64,000 nucleotides of DNA from Lachnospiraceae bacterium (GCA_015057435.1 SVEJ01000001.1:62001-126000), one strand, 5' to 3'. Positions 46,910 through 55,806 are shown, counted from the first letter of the stretch. Made by a program: numbers and translations. The notes: generated by a model not told the origin, from the sequence alone.

Positions 46910-48640
46910 TTATTTAACTTTCACTTTCTTGGTTGCACTATATGTGCTGTAAAGCTTTTCACCTTTTACCTTGCGGTAACTGCGTACTCTGACATAGTAT
47001 GTCTTTTTGCTCTTCAACTTCTTAAGAGTGGTAGATGCTTTCTTTGTCTTGACTATCTTTACACCGCTCTTGAAATTTGGATCCATAGAATACGAAATTT
47101 CATATCCCTGTGCACCTGTTGCCTTTTTAATCTTCACTGTAGCTTTCTTCTTTGCAGTAGATTTCACAGAAGCAATCTTTGTAGCCTTACTTGTAACAAT
47201 CACTGTTATCTTCTTGCTTGTTGCATTCACATTAGCGGTCGCTGCAGCAGAAATGGTGATTACTGCTCTACCATATCCCTTCGGTTTTACCATTCCATTT
47301 TGATCAATTGTTACAACCTTAGCATTAGAGGTTGCATATGACAAGGCACCATTTGCTTTGGCACCCAATGCAAATTTCTTTGCTTTCTTGTGTGTGATAA
47401 ATTCTCCATTACACTGAATACTTTGTGCACCCTTCGCAATTGTATACTCAATCTTCTTTGTATAAGCGTACTTTCCAAGACCCTGAATTGTGGCAGTTCT
47501 TCCGGCACCCGCATTCACATTGCTATCCGCCACGATTTTATAGTCCACACCTTCTTTCAAAGTTTTTCCACTAATCTTAACGGTAGCCTTCGGTGCTACC
47601 GGTTTACCGGTATAGATTGGCGTTGTGATACCTGTAATATCTGCCACCCCAATATCCTGAACAATGCGGAAGGTTGTATAATAGTAACCGGAAAAAGTTG
47701 AACCTTCATATGTAAATGAATAATATATCACACCTACTGCCGTTCCCGGTAATACGTTATTGTTAAGAGATGACCAACCACATTCTCCATCTAAATCTCC
47801 TACAATGTCATATCCTTTGTAGTACAACATCGGGTTAGGACTATGAGAATATCCATCATATAACCTTTCTTGTATCGTCTGTAACGTAAGAGCCGGATTA
47901 TTAAGATTACTTGCCTTTTCTATATTCCAGGTGACACGATACTGATCATAATCGCTGTTAACAAATAATGCATACTGACAACCGGGAATCAAATAATACC
48001 CTGTTATTTTATCATCTTGATAAAAACTACTAGATGAAAAAAATGGTACCCAATATTTGTGATCTAACGAATACATGCTAATGTAACCACTACTTTTTCC
48101 TGTACAGTCAAAAGAATAAATACCTTCTGTCGGAACAGTAAATGTATACAAAGTTCCTTCATCCGTTTGTGTTGTTACGACGGATTGTCCCAATGTTATT
48201 TTCTTTTCTTTGGCTATTGATACAACCACATTAAAAGCACCTGTATAAGGTTCCGTCGAACTAGATACTGAGGCATTTCTAAATCGATAATACAACGTTT
48301 CTCCACTGTTCACTTTGGAATATATTTTACAAGGTCTTGATGAATTATATTCACTTGTAACACTAACATAGTTGTTTCTAATCTTTTGATATTCTGTAAG
48401 GGAAGGAAAAGCCCTCTCTCCATCGATAAATGCTGAACTTATCTCCAATATAACCGGCCTTGCACTTGTATTCTTATAGTAATAATATGACACACCATCT
48501 ACAATCGTCATTGTCCCCAGTTTCATTCCTTTTGCCGTATCCCAACTTGTTCCATCCTCAGCAGCTTGCACTACCATCGGTTTTACTAACACCAATGTCA
48601 GTACAATCATAAAACTTAATTTCATGAATTTCTTCCACAT
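46910..48640 (-). CDS. Secreted multi-domain surface protein of unknown function (paralogue B)
   Basis: 576 residues from the ATG at 48640 (MWKKFMK; AGGAGG 8 bp upstream). Signal peptide about 1-27 (ends VVQAAED). The domain order is as in paralogue A: an unknown N-terminal domain (about 30-240), two MBG-like modules, a BIG2-like module and a C-terminal fibronectin-like module ending KKVKVK. The C-terminal 90 residues are nearly the same as paralogue A, the N-terminal part much less so. Only 17 bp separate the queC stop from its start, so it may be read through from the queuosine operon. Confidence 0.8.
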   Translation of the reverse strand: MWKKFMKLSFMIVLTLVLVKPMVVQAAEDGTSWDTAKGMKLGTMTIVDGVSYYYYKNTSARPVILEISSAFIDGERAFPSLTEYQKIRNNYVSVTSEYNSSRPCKIYSKVNSGETLYYRFRNASVSSSTEPYTGAFNVVVSIAKEKKITLGQSVVTTQTDEGTLYTFTVPTEGIYSFDCTGKSSGYISMYSLDHKYWVPFFSSSSFYQDDKITGYYLIPGCQYALFVNSDYDQYRVTWNIEKASNLNNPALTLQTIQERLYDGYSHSPNPMLYYKGYDIVGDLDGECGWSSLNNNVLPGTAVGVIYYSFTYEGSTFSGYYYTTFRIVQDIGVADITGITTPIYTGKPVAPKATVKISGKTLKEGVDYKIVADSNVNAGAGRTATIQGLGKYAYTKKIEYTIAKGAQSIQCNGEFITHKKAKKFALGAKANGALSYATSNAKVVTIDQNGMVKPKGYGRAVITISAAATANVNATSKKITVIVTSKATKIASVKSTAKKKATVKIKKATGAQGYEISYSMDPNFKSGVKIVKTKKASTTLKKLKSKKTYYVRVRSYRKVKGEKLYSTYSATKKVKVK

Positions 48641-48657
48641 ATCCATTTCCTCCTACT

Positions 48658-49332
48658 TTATTTTTGATATCTCACCAGATATTCCTCATATCCCTGACGT
48701 CTTAACTTACAGCTTGGGCAATCACCACAACCATCACCTTTAATTCCGTTATAACAGGTAAGCGTCTTTGTCTTTACTAGTTCCAAACCACCCAAATCCG
48801 AAGCAAGCTTCCAGGTATCGGCTTTGTCAATCCACATAAGTGGTGTTTCTATACAAAATGTGTAATCCATCGCCAGATTAAGTGTTGTCTCTAAGGATTT
48901 AATAAATACATCTCTACAGTCAGGATAACCCGAAAAATCACTTTGCGACACCCCTGTAATCAAATCTGTAATGCCTTTTTGTTTTGCAAATACCGCAGCA
49001 AATGTCAGAAACAGCATATTTCTTCCGTCTACAACACTATTCGGAGGTCCTTCTTCCGGCGCATCTTGATCAACTACAATATCACTCCGTGTCAAAGAGT
49101 TCGGTGCCAACTGGTTTAGCAAAGACATATCCATAATTGTAAGCTCCACACCGAATTCATCTGCAATTTCCTTCGCACAAGCCAGCTCCGCTTTGTGTCT
49201 TTGTCCATAGTCAAACGCAACCGCTACAACACGCTCATATTTTTTTAATGCCCAGAGCAAACATGTCGTACTGTCTTGCCCTCCACTAAATACAACAACT
49301 GCTTCTTTTTTGTTTCTTGTATTCATATTCAA
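48658..49332 (-). CDS. queC: 7-cyano-7-deazaguanine (preQ0) synthase
   Basis: 224 residues. It makes preQ0 from 7-carboxy-7-deazaguanine, ATP and ammonia. PP-loop [11 protein letters not shown] (about 14-24) and the zinc cysteines in [19 protein letters not shown] near the end. The start is uncertain: TTG at 49332 has GGAGG 9 bp upstream, ATG at 49326 has it 15 bp away. Last gene of the queD-queE-folE-queC unit. Confidence 0.96.
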   Translation of the reverse strand: MNMNTRNKKEAVVVFSGGQDSTTCLLWALKKYERVVAVAFDYGQRHKAELACAKEIADEFGVELTIMDMSLLNQLAPNSLTRSDIVVDQDAPEEGPPNSVVDGRNMLFLTFAAVFAKQKGITDLITGVSQSDFSGYPDCRDVFIKSLETTLNLAMDYTFCIETPLMWIDKADTWKLASDLGGLELVKTKTLTCYNGIKGDGCGDCPSCKLRRQGYEEYLVRYQK

Positions 49333-49349
49333 AGCTGTCTTCCTCCATT

Positions 49350-49928
49350 TTATTTGATCATCATTAATAACTTGTTTTGTAATGTTATCTCATCCTCAAA
49401 CCTGCCGCGGAAAGTCGTTGTAACCGTCTTTGCCGAAGGTTTTTTAATTCCTCTCGCTGTCATACAACTGTGATTCCCTTCAATATACACAGCCACATCC
49501 TTCGATCCCGTAGCCATGCGAATCACGTCAGCAATATCTGTTCCGATACGTTCCTGTAACTGCAAACGTTTTGCAACCATATCTGCAATTCTTGCAATTT
49601 TACTAAGCCCAATTACCTTTCCATTCGGAATATATGCAACCGTAACCTTCATATCATACATCAAAGCAAGATGATGCTCGCAATACGAAAACACTTCAAT
49701 ATCTTTCACCACAACCATATCTTCCTGACTACTAGATGGTACATCAAAGTTTTTTGAAAACATTGCTGCAATTTCCTCATTGGTATAATTCATACCTTCA
49801 AATACTTCTGCGTACATTCTTGCCACACGGTTCGGTGTATCCTTAATCCCTTCACGTTCCGGATCATCTCCTAACGCGACAAGTATGCCTCTAATATGTT
49901 CTTCAATTGCTTTTTGATCAATTGCCAT
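49350..49928 (-). CDS. folE: GTP cyclohydrolase I
   Basis: 192 residues. It opens the GTP ring to 7,8-dihydroneopterin triphosphate, the source for both folate and queuosine. [11 protein letters not shown] has the zinc Cys and His, and [19 protein letters not shown] the second zinc Cys. In this operon it feeds QueD, although folate synthesis may use it too. Confidence 0.96.
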   Translation of the reverse strand: MAIDQKAIEEHIRGILVALGDDPEREGIKDTPNRVARMYAEVFEGMNYTNEEIAAMFSKNFDVPSSSQEDMVVVKDIEVFSYCEHHLALMYDMKVTVAYIPNGKVIGLSKIARIADMVAKRLQLQERIGTDIADVIRMATGSKDVAVYIEGNHSCMTARGIKKPSAKTVTTTFRGRFEDEITLQNKLLMMIK

Positions 49929-49964
49929 ATCTTTCCTCCTAATTACTGTCCCTAAATCTTCATT

Positions 49965-50654
49965 CTATACACCTCGTTGCTCCGGATCCCATATGAATTT
50001 GTGTAACTGCAATTGCACATTCACATCATTCCATCGGTGGTCAACAAGATAATCTACAATTTCTCTCGGTTCTATCATTCCAAAGCAAGGACTTATATAG
50101 ATACCACAACCTTTTTTAATCAAGTGGTATCGGTCAATAATCATACCTGCTTTTTCGATATCATGGCGGCTTCCTACAACAAACTTCACTGTATCCTCTT
50201 TCCTCAGGTTTACATAATTATCCAGAAACATCCGCTCTTCCATTCCGCTTACTGCCGTTTTGTAATCCAAAGTAAATGTTATATTGTCATTTTCTCCGTC
50301 TTTCATAAATGGTTTCACATCCACACTTCCATTGGTCTCTATTTCAACTCTTAATGTATCATCCTGACGCAAAAGCTGCAATAACTCTAATATTTTTTTT
50401 TGCAAAAGCGGTTCACCACCCGTTAACGTCACATTAGATACTTTACTATCCTTAATCAAATTATATAATTGTTCACTCGTATAGCTTTCGTATGGCACGT
50501 CCTCCTCATTCGCCCATTTTGTATCGCAATATACGCAATTCAAATTACAACCTGCGAAGCGGATAAACAGTGCCAATTGTCCGGCTCTTCGCCCCTCACC
50601 GTTAATACTCACAAAATGTTCCACCACACGAAAACAATTCATCTTTTCTATCAT
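49965..50654 (-). CDS. queE: 7-carboxy-7-deazaguanine synthase (radical SAM)
   Basis: 229 residues from the ATG at 50654 (GAGG 6 bp upstream); the ATG at 50666 overlaps the queD stop (TAATG) but has a weak site. The radical SAM cluster is CNLNCVYC, a CX3CX2C motif (about 33-40), with GEGRRAGQLALFIRF before it and LTGGEPLLQ after. It turns carboxytetrahydropterin into the deazaguanine ring. Confidence 0.95.
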   Translation of the reverse strand: MIEKMNCFRVVEHFVSINGEGRRAGQLALFIRFAGCNLNCVYCDTKWANEEDVPYESYTSEQLYNLIKDSKVSNVTLTGGEPLLQKKILELLQLLRQDDTLRVEIETNGSVDVKPFMKDGENDNITFTLDYKTAVSGMEERMFLDNYVNLRKEDTVKFVVGSRHDIEKAGMIIDRYHLIKKGCGIYISPCFGMIEPREIVDYLVDHRWNDVNVQLQLHKFIWDPEQRGV

Positions 50655-50665
50655 ATCGATCCTCA

Positions 50666-51085
50666 TTATCTGCTATATCCGGCACAGTTATTCGGTGTCT
50701 CATACACCTTCACCAAAACGACCTGATATTCCTTTTCTTCCATCTCATCGTAGAAATACTCTGCCAGATTCTCTGCTGTCGGTCGAAAAGCAACCTCAAC
50801 GATTGCGAATTCTTCTTCCAACAAAGCTTCCATTGTCTTTTCTTTCAAACTATTCTCTTCTACAATCAACTTATGATCAAACGCATCCGTTAGTGCGTTC
50901 AGATCATCTTTCAACGTTTTGAAATCTACGACCATCCCTCTGGTCTGTCCTTCTTTTTCAACATCCTCCGCTGCAACTGTCACCTCAACAGTCCAACGAT
51001 GTCCATGGATATTACTGCACTTGCCTTCGTACCCCTTCAAAAAATGTGCACTGTCAAAACTTGCACTCGTTTGCAATGTATACAT
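50666..51085 (-). CDS. queD: 6-carboxy-5,6,7,8-tetrahydropterin synthase
   Basis: 139 residues of the 6-pyruvoyl-tetrahydropterin synthase family. Zinc histidines are in FDSAHFL and NIHGHRW, with the catalytic Cys in GKCSNIHGH; the late AENLAEYFYDEM is typical. First gene of the preQ0 operon, behind a leader with a folded ribosome site. Confidence 0.95.
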   Translation of the reverse strand: MYTLQTSASFDSAHFLKGYEGKCSNIHGHRWTVEVTVAAEDVEKEGQTRGMVVDFKTLKDDLNALTDAFDHKLIVEENSLKEKTMEALLEEEFAIVEVAFRPTAENLAEYFYDEMEEKEYQVVLVKVYETPNNCAGYSR

Positions 51086-51094
51086 ATTGTCTCC

Positions 51095-51136
51095 TCCTAT
51101 ATTGATATTAGGAAGAAGCCTCAGCTACGATGCTTC
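51095..51136 (-). promoter_or_regulatory. Folded leader before queD (possible regulated ribosome site)
   Basis: On the minus strand, GAAGC...GCTTC (51132-51136 with 51115-51119) is followed by TCCTA...TAGGA (51109-51113 with 51095-51099), and the second hairpin covers the start of the AGGAGG site. Queuosine operons are often under preQ1 riboswitches. I could not match a preQ1-I or -II consensus, so this is only a candidate. Confidence 0.4.
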
Positions 51137-51160
51137 CTCTTATAAACATTTTCCGCAAAG

Positions 51161-51203
51161 AAAAAAGACACACATATTCTACTGTCTGAATACAGGTGTC
51201 TTC
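51161..51203 (-). terminator. Terminator between thrC and queD
   Basis: A hairpin of about 14 bp with one mismatch (AAGACAC-C-TGTATTC against GAATATG-T-GTGTCTT) and a tail TTTTTTCTTT on minus. It lies about 95 bp past thrC and 75 bp before queD. It ends thrC mRNA or acts as an attenuator in the queD leader. Confidence 0.8.
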
Positions 51204-51298
51204 TTCTCATTGTTATCATACAAAGATTGCGAAATCTCTCTTATTCAGCCCTAGTTTTATTTATAGACAGGATGGTACTAATGAACTGTCTTTTTTAA

Positions 51299-52786
51299 TT
51301 ACAAACCTAAAATATTTCTAACCGTTGCTTCCATCTCACTCTTGTCACACACAGTATCATGAAGCACCGCAGCACTTCTGATATCCTCAATTGCTTGTGG
51401 AATTGTCACGTTAGAAAGCTTGTTAAGCTCGTCTACTAACTCAAAATCTGTCTGTGAAGCATATGCCGGATCAATAGATTCCATAACACTTCTTGTAAAC
51501 TTATAAGGACTCGCAGTAGATGCAATCACTGTTGGTGTTGTATCCCCTGTCGCAGCAACATACTTATCATATACGCATGCAGCAACCGCTGTATGTGTAT
51601 CCATAATATACTGATCAGAGTCATATACTTTCTTAATTGTCTTCGCTGTCTCTTCTTCACTTGCATAATTTCCATAGAACTCTGAAAGGTTCTTCTTCAT
51701 ATCATCAGTAATCTCATACTTACCCTCGGATGTCAAAGCCTTCATAAGCTCCGCATTCTTATTCGCATCATCACCGGCAATACGATAAATCAAACGCTCT
51801 AAGTTACTTGAAATCAAAATATCCATTGATGGAGATGTTGTTAAGATAAACTCTCTGTTTCGATCATATACACCGGTTTCAAAGAAATCATATAATACTT
51901 TGTTATCATTCGATGCACAGATAAACTTTGCAATAGGAAGTCCCATCTCTTTTGCATAATAGGCTGCCAAAATGTTACCAAAGTTACCTGTCGGAACAAC
52001 TACATTAATCTTATCGCCTGCCTGAATCTCACCACTAGCTACCATACGAGAATATGCATACACATAGTAAACCATCTGAGGAACAAGACGTCCGATATTA
52101 ATGGAATTCGCTGATGAGAACTGGAAACCTTTCTCATTCATTACATCTGCAAGTGCCTTGTCATTAAACATATTCTTAACACCTGTCTGTGCATCATCAA
52201 AGTTACCGATAATACCAACTACTGATGTATTGTCACCTTTTTGTGTTACCATCTGCTTTTCCTGAATTGGACTTACACCATTCTTTGGATAAAATACAAT
52301 AATCTTCGTTCCCGGTACATCTGCAAAACCTGCAAGTGCAGCTTTTCCGGTATCACCGGATGTTGCTGTAAGAATTACAATATCATTATCTACGTGATTC
52401 TTCTTTGCTGATGTAACTAACAAGTATGGCAAGATAGATAACGCCATATCTTTGAATGCAATTGTTGAACCATGGAACAACTCCAGATAATGTGCACCTG
52501 CTTTTTTAACAAGTGGTGCAATAACAGGTGTATCAAACTTCTTATCATATGCACTGTTAATACAATACTTTAATTCTTCTTCTGTAAAATCAGTCAACAT
52601 GCGGCTCATTACTTCATAAGCCACTTCCTGATAACTCATCTTTGCCAAATCATTCAAATCTACATCTAACGCCGGGATTGAATCCGGTACGAATAATCCG
52701 CCGTTCTCTGCTAAACCTTTTAAAATTGCTTCTGACGCAGTTGCTGTCTCATTGCTGTTACGTGTACTCTTATAAGTTACTGCCAT
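51299..52786 (-). CDS. thrC: Threonine synthase
   Basis: 495 residues. It makes threonine from phosphohomoserine with PLP, bound to Lys112 in FHGSTIAFKDMAL. LTATSGDTGKAALAGF and VPTGNFGNILAAYYAK bind the cofactor phosphate. The length and the N-terminal YKSTRNSN match the longer class of the enzyme. It follows the 3D gene by 64 bp without a terminator; the upstream gap has only weak -10/-35 candidates. Confidence 0.97.
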   Translation of the reverse strand: MAVTYKSTRNSNETATASEAILKGLAENGGLFVPDSIPALDVDLNDLAKMSYQEVAYEVMSRMLTDFTEEELKYCINSAYDKKFDTPVIAPLVKKAGAHYLELFHGSTIAFKDMALSILPYLLVTSAKKNHVDNDIVILTATSGDTGKAALAGFADVPGTKIIVFYPKNGVSPIQEKQMVTQKGDNTSVVGIIGNFDDAQTGVKNMFNDKALADVMNEKGFQFSSANSINIGRLVPQMVYYVYAYSRMVASGEIQAGDKINVVVPTGNFGNILAAYYAKEMGLPIAKFICASNDNKVLYDFFETGVYDRNREFILTTSPSMDILISSNLERLIYRIAGDDANKNAELMKALTSEGKYEITDDMKKNLSEFYGNYASEEETAKTIKKVYDSDQYIMDTHTAVAACVYDKYVAATGDTTPTVIASTASPYKFTRSVMESIDPAYASQTDFELVDELNKLSNVTIPQAIEDIRSAAVLHDTVCDKSEMEATVRNILGL

Positions 52787-52850
52787 TATTTTATCCTCTT
52801 TTCATTATAATTAATATATCTTTACCATATATGAAGTCCATATGCAAGCA

Positions 52851-53726
52851 TCATTTTGCAAGATAGACTTCCATGGTTCTTCTTCCCCATCTTAATGCTT
52901 CCTTATGTGTCATAAAGAACATATCGATACGTTTACCTTTGATTGCACCACCACGGTCTTCTGCTACATAAACCTGACCGTTGATTACAACTTTCGTACG
53001 AAACGGAATCACATTCGTATCGACAGCAATTGTTCTATTCGATGTAGGCACTGTTCCGCTCGCTGTACGATTGCCACCTGAGTAGACACCACAGCACACA
53101 CGACATGTACAATATGCAGTGATTACAAACTTACCAAGGCTCTTCCCATGCGACTCTGCATATACAGGTGTTCCTTTTCTTCCACCCTTTGACGCTGTAT
53201 CACCTGAACCTCTGTCACTGCTGTCACCTGTATCAATGTTTTGTACATTCTCTGCTGCCTCTTCTGCTTCCATCTGAGCAAGCAGTGCCTGAATTCTTGC
53301 CTTCTTCGCGGCTTCTGCAAGGGCTGCTGCCTGTCTTGCCTTTTCTGCTTCTTCTTCTAATTGTTTCTTTGCAGCTTCATAAGCAAGCTTATCCGTTGTC
53401 TTTTCACTCATCGCCGTTAGATTATTGACAGCTCGGATTTCTTCAAGACGTTCATTCTCATATGCTTGATCCAAAACATCCATCTGTGCCAGCATCAAGT
53501 CATCCATATAACCATACTTCATCTTGTCGTAGCTGACCTTTTGTGTTTTTGACAACATCGGAGCGTAAGCTTGCAGATTGTTTGCTGAAGTTGCAATACA
53601 ACTTAATTTGCCCGGCAACTCATCTGCAGTCACTACCACGCGATATCCTGCAACAACAATCACGCCCATCAGCAAAATCAAAAAAATACCGGCTATTACA
53701 TTTTTTACCTTTTGCAATTTCTTCAT
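52851..53726 (-). CDS. 3D domain-containing cell-wall protein
   Basis: 291 residues. Membrane or signal segment about 9-30, a long Ala/Glu/Lys-rich coil (about 85-160), a Ser/Gly linker, and a C-terminal 3D domain (about 198-291). The three family Asp are seen: Asp236 in AVDTNVIPF, Asp257 in YVAEDRGGAIKG, Asp268 in RIDMFF, with cysteines in AYCTCRVCCG. 3D domains are the catalytic core of lytic transglycosylase-like Rpf/YuiC/YabE proteins. It starts a transcript from a strong promoter and diverges from the AP2 gene. Confidence 0.9.
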   Translation of the reverse strand: MKKLQKVKNVIAGIFLILLMGVIVVAGYRVVVTADELPGKLSCIATSANNLQAYAPMLSKTQKVSYDKMKYGYMDDLMLAQMDVLDQAYENERLEEIRAVNNLTAMSEKTTDKLAYEAAKKQLEEEAEKARQAAALAEAAKKARIQALLAQMEAEEAAENVQNIDTGDSSDRGSGDTASKGGRKGTPVYAESHGKSLGKFVITAYCTCRVCCGVYSGGNRTASGTVPTSNRTIAVDTNVIPFRTKVVINGQVYVAEDRGGAIKGKRIDMFFMTHKEALRWGRRTMEVYLAK

Positions 53727-53771
53727 ATCCCATCCACTTTCCTTATCAATATGTAGACATATGTAGTTATG

Positions 53772-53800
53772 ATTATAGTTTTTTAAAGGAAAAAGGTCAA
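53772..53800 (-). promoter_or_regulatory. Promoter of the 3D-domain gene
   Basis: TTGACC (53795-53800), 17-bp spacer, TATAAT (53772-53777) on minus: the best promoter match in the window. Confidence 0.85.
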
Positions 53801-53812
53801 GTCTTTTCCGAT

Positions 53813-53841
53813 TTGCAAATTCTCATTATATCATTTATTAT
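53813..53841 (+). promoter_or_regulatory. Promoter of the AP2-domain gene
   Basis: TTGCAA (53813-53818), 17-bp spacer, TATTAT (53836-53841) on plus. The two promoters in this 150-bp gap point away from each other and their -35 boxes are about 12 bp apart. Confidence 0.7.
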
Positions 53842-53876
53842 ATGCATATGTATTAACTTAAAGGAGTGTACCGCAT

Positions 53877-54674
53877 ATGACAAAATTACCCGGCGTCACA
53901 TCTTCAAAAAAGAAAGATGGTACGCTATATTATCGTTCATCTATGACAATTCACGGAAAACATATCAGCCTTGGTAGTTTTGACGATGCTGATACTGCAA
54001 GCAAAGCTTACCGGGAAGCTTGTGAAATCATCCGGGAACATCGCTATGAATTATCTGATTATGATGAGACTTTTGCGCTCGACTTTACAAAGTTTGTAAT
54101 CCTAATGAACTATAGAAACACCAACATATATTTTAAAACACCGATTTATCTGACTCCGGATTTTTTCTATTACTACCTTTCACCTGAAAAATATCTGATA
54201 TTTGACAGAGAAGATTTATTCTTCTACGCCAATCACAAGCTCCAGATAAGAGGTGGTTATTTCTTTATCTGTGATTACGGTAGTCAATATAATATTCTGT
54301 CCCGTTACGGAATCAAGAATTATGCAAAAAAAGGAATCGATTATCTGTTTGTCAACCAAAACGAATACGATTTCCGATATGAAAACATCAAAATCATCAA
54401 CGAATATAACGGCGTTTCTTCTGTTGAAAAAGACGGCAAAACACTTTATGAAGCAGTTATACACATCAGAGGGAATTTCATAATCGGACGCTACGAAGAT
54501 AAATACACTGCCGCTATTGCATATAACAAAGCAATAGACACATTAACAAAAAAAGGAATCCACAAAAAATATGTCAAGAATTTCATTCATATATATTCCT
54601 CTGCACAGTACCATGAAATATATCAGACAATCGAGATTCCAAAACATATCGCAGAGTATCAAGAAAACATTTGA
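53877..54674 (+). CDS. AP2-domain protein with a decayed HNH-like core
   Basis: 265 residues, the only plus-strand protein gene recognised here. Two AP2/ERF-like DNA-binding domains are seen: about 5-55 (KLPGVTSSKKKDGTLYYR, ISLGSFDDADTASKAYREAC) and 178-222 (NGVSSVEKDGKTLYEAVI, IIGRYEDKYTAAIAYNKAI). Between them (about 150-176) GIDYLFVNQNEYDFRYENIK lines up with the HNH-AP2 homing endonuclease pattern VDHxNGxxxDNRxENLR, but the catalytic His is Tyr and the second Asn is Phe. It is probably not a nuclease. It may be a domesticated DNA-binding protein. A GGAG site lies 10 bp before the ATG, and its stop overlaps the rnpB promoter. Confidence 0.8.
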   Translation: MTKLPGVTSSKKKDGTLYYRSSMTIHGKHISLGSFDDADTASKAYREACEIIREHRYELSDYDETFALDFTKFVILMNYRNTNIYFKTPIYLTPDFFYYYLSPEKYLIFDREDLFFYANHKLQIRGGYFFICDYGSQYNILSRYGIKNYAKKGIDYLFVNQNEYDFRYENIKIINEYNGVSSVEKDGKTLYEAVIHIRGNFIIGRYEDKYTAAIAYNKAIDTLTKKGIHKKYVKNFIHIYSSAQYHEIYQTIEIPKHIAEYQENI

Positions 54675-54699
54675 TGAAGTTATCATTGTGTGATACAAT
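54671..54699 (+). promoter_or_regulatory. Promoter of rnpB
   Basis: TTGATG (54671-54676), 17-bp spacer, TACAAT (54694-54699). The -35 box overlaps the TGA stop of the AP2 gene. Start of transcription near 54706 agrees with the first pair of the RNA's closing helix. Confidence 0.8.
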
Positions 54700-54706
54700 C
54701 AAACCC

Positions 54707-55048
54707 GACTCAGACAAATGATCGCGGCTGCAATACCGAAAGGTTGCAGGTGAGGAAAGTCCGGGCTTCATAGGGCAGGGTGCCGGATAACGTCCGGTGG
54801 AGGCGACTCCCAGGCTAGTGCAACAGAAATAAACCGCCGGTTTTACCGGTAAGGGTGGAAAGGCGAGGTAAGAGCTCACCGCTGTCTTGGTAACAAGGCA
54901 GGCTCTGTAAACCCCACTCGAAGCAAGACCGAACAGAGAACCATGTGGCTGCCCGTCACGTTCTCGGGTAGGTCGCTTGAACCTATTGGTAACAATAGGT
55001 CTAGATAGATGATCATTCAACGACATAACCCGGCTTATCGGCTGAGTC
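54707..55048 (+). ncRNA. rnpB: RNase P RNA, class A
   Basis: About 342 nt. Closing helix P1 is GACTCAG (54707-54713) with CTGAGTC (55042-55048). Conserved blocks follow in order: GAGGAAAGTCCGGGCT, ACAGAAA, GGTAAGAGCTCACCGC, AAACCCCACT, AGATAGATGATCATT and ACGACATAACCCGGCTTA. Type A is normal for Clostridia, type B being the Bacilli form. It trims the 5' ends of pre-tRNAs with RnpA. Own promoter and terminator. Confidence 0.97.
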
Positions 55049-55058
55049 AACAAAAAAA

Positions 55059-55088
55059 GGATGCGGCTTATTCACCGCATCCTTTTTT
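55059..55088 (+). terminator. Terminator of rnpB
   Basis: Perfect 8-bp stem GGATGCGG/CCGCATCC with an 8-nt loop, then TTTTTT (55083-55088). A-runs on the other side let it work for the convergent gene at 55087 too, whose stop codon overlaps the T-run. Confidence 0.92.
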
Positions 55089-55806
55089 ATTGTACTTGTT
55101 CTAAAAGTGTTCTTCCTTCTCTCCAGTAAAAACAATAATCAATCAAACTAACTGATGTTTCGGAATACTTCTCCAATAGTTCATCTCTCGTCAATGTCCG
55201 CAAAGAAACCTCCGCCATAATCGTACGAATTTCCCATATAATCTCTTGTCTCGAACGCTGATCAAGCAAAGAAAAAATATACTGACTCTTGTACGGAAGA
55301 TGTGCGTAGATATCTTCCACCATCGCATCCACCGATACATTCTGCGTCCTATAATCATCAATCAATTCAAAAACCTGATACTTTTCATCATTCGGTATTC
55401 CTGCATGACGGGCGATAATCATTGAGCACCGCTCTTCAAGACTATCCGGCTGATATCCAAAATCATTAATTTCATAGTCAACAAATGCATCAAGAAGCAT
55501 TTGAAAATGATGTCGCAACTTGTATTGCGGTAACGTTTCGCAATACTGCGTCAACTCATCATGAATACCTGTCTCCTCATCCCAGTAAAGAAGTGCATAA
55601 ACCCAATATACCAGATAACAAATAATAACGTCTTCCATATCATCCTTACTGTCCTTAAAAGAAAAGGCAGATTTCAACTTTGCACCTAAACTCTTGAAAT
55701 CATTCTCGCTCAATGTCAAATCACTTATCAGTCTAACATGTTGCATGCGGTCTTCAAAGTAATCCTTCATCTGCGACAAATCGAATTTGTGTTTCGAAGC
55801 ATCCAT
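55087..55806 (-). CDS. Unknown soluble protein
   Basis: 239 residues, no signal peptide or membrane segment, mostly alpha-helical and acidic. It opens DASKHKFDLSQMKDYFEDRM and has a hydrophobic stretch IICYLVYWVYALLYWDEE near 61-78 and a YWREGRTLLEQVQ end. I recognise no family or motif. It has its own promoter (55876-55904), is convergent with rnpB, and its ribosome site is AAGGGGG. Composition and codon use look like those of its neighbours, so I regard it as real. Confidence 0.7.
   Translation of the reverse strand: MDASKHKFDLSQMKDYFEDRMQHVRLISDLTLSENDFKSLGAKLKSAFSFKDSKDDMEDVIICYLVYWVYALLYWDEETGIHDELTQYCETLPQYKLRHHFQMLLDAFVDYEINDFGYQPDSLEERCSMIIARHAGIPNDEKYQVFELIDDYRTQNVSVDAMVEDIYAHLPYKSQYIFSLLDQRSRQEIIWEIRTIMAEVSLRTLTRDELLEKYSETSVSLIDYCFYWREGRTLLEQVQ

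Noticed and set aside
51086-51160. preQ1-I riboswitch before queD
   Set aside because: A hairpin and tail are there, but the A-rich tail and loop of the known class could not be matched, so it is listed only as a candidate leader.
51266-51296. Plus-strand terminator GACAG...CTGTC-T6
   Set aside because: Only a 5-bp stem with a 15-nt loop and no plus-strand gene to its left; not a convincing terminator in either direction.
54583-55053. 156-residue minus-strand frame over rnpB
   Set aside because: It is the complement of the RNase P RNA, whose conserved blocks explain the sequence.
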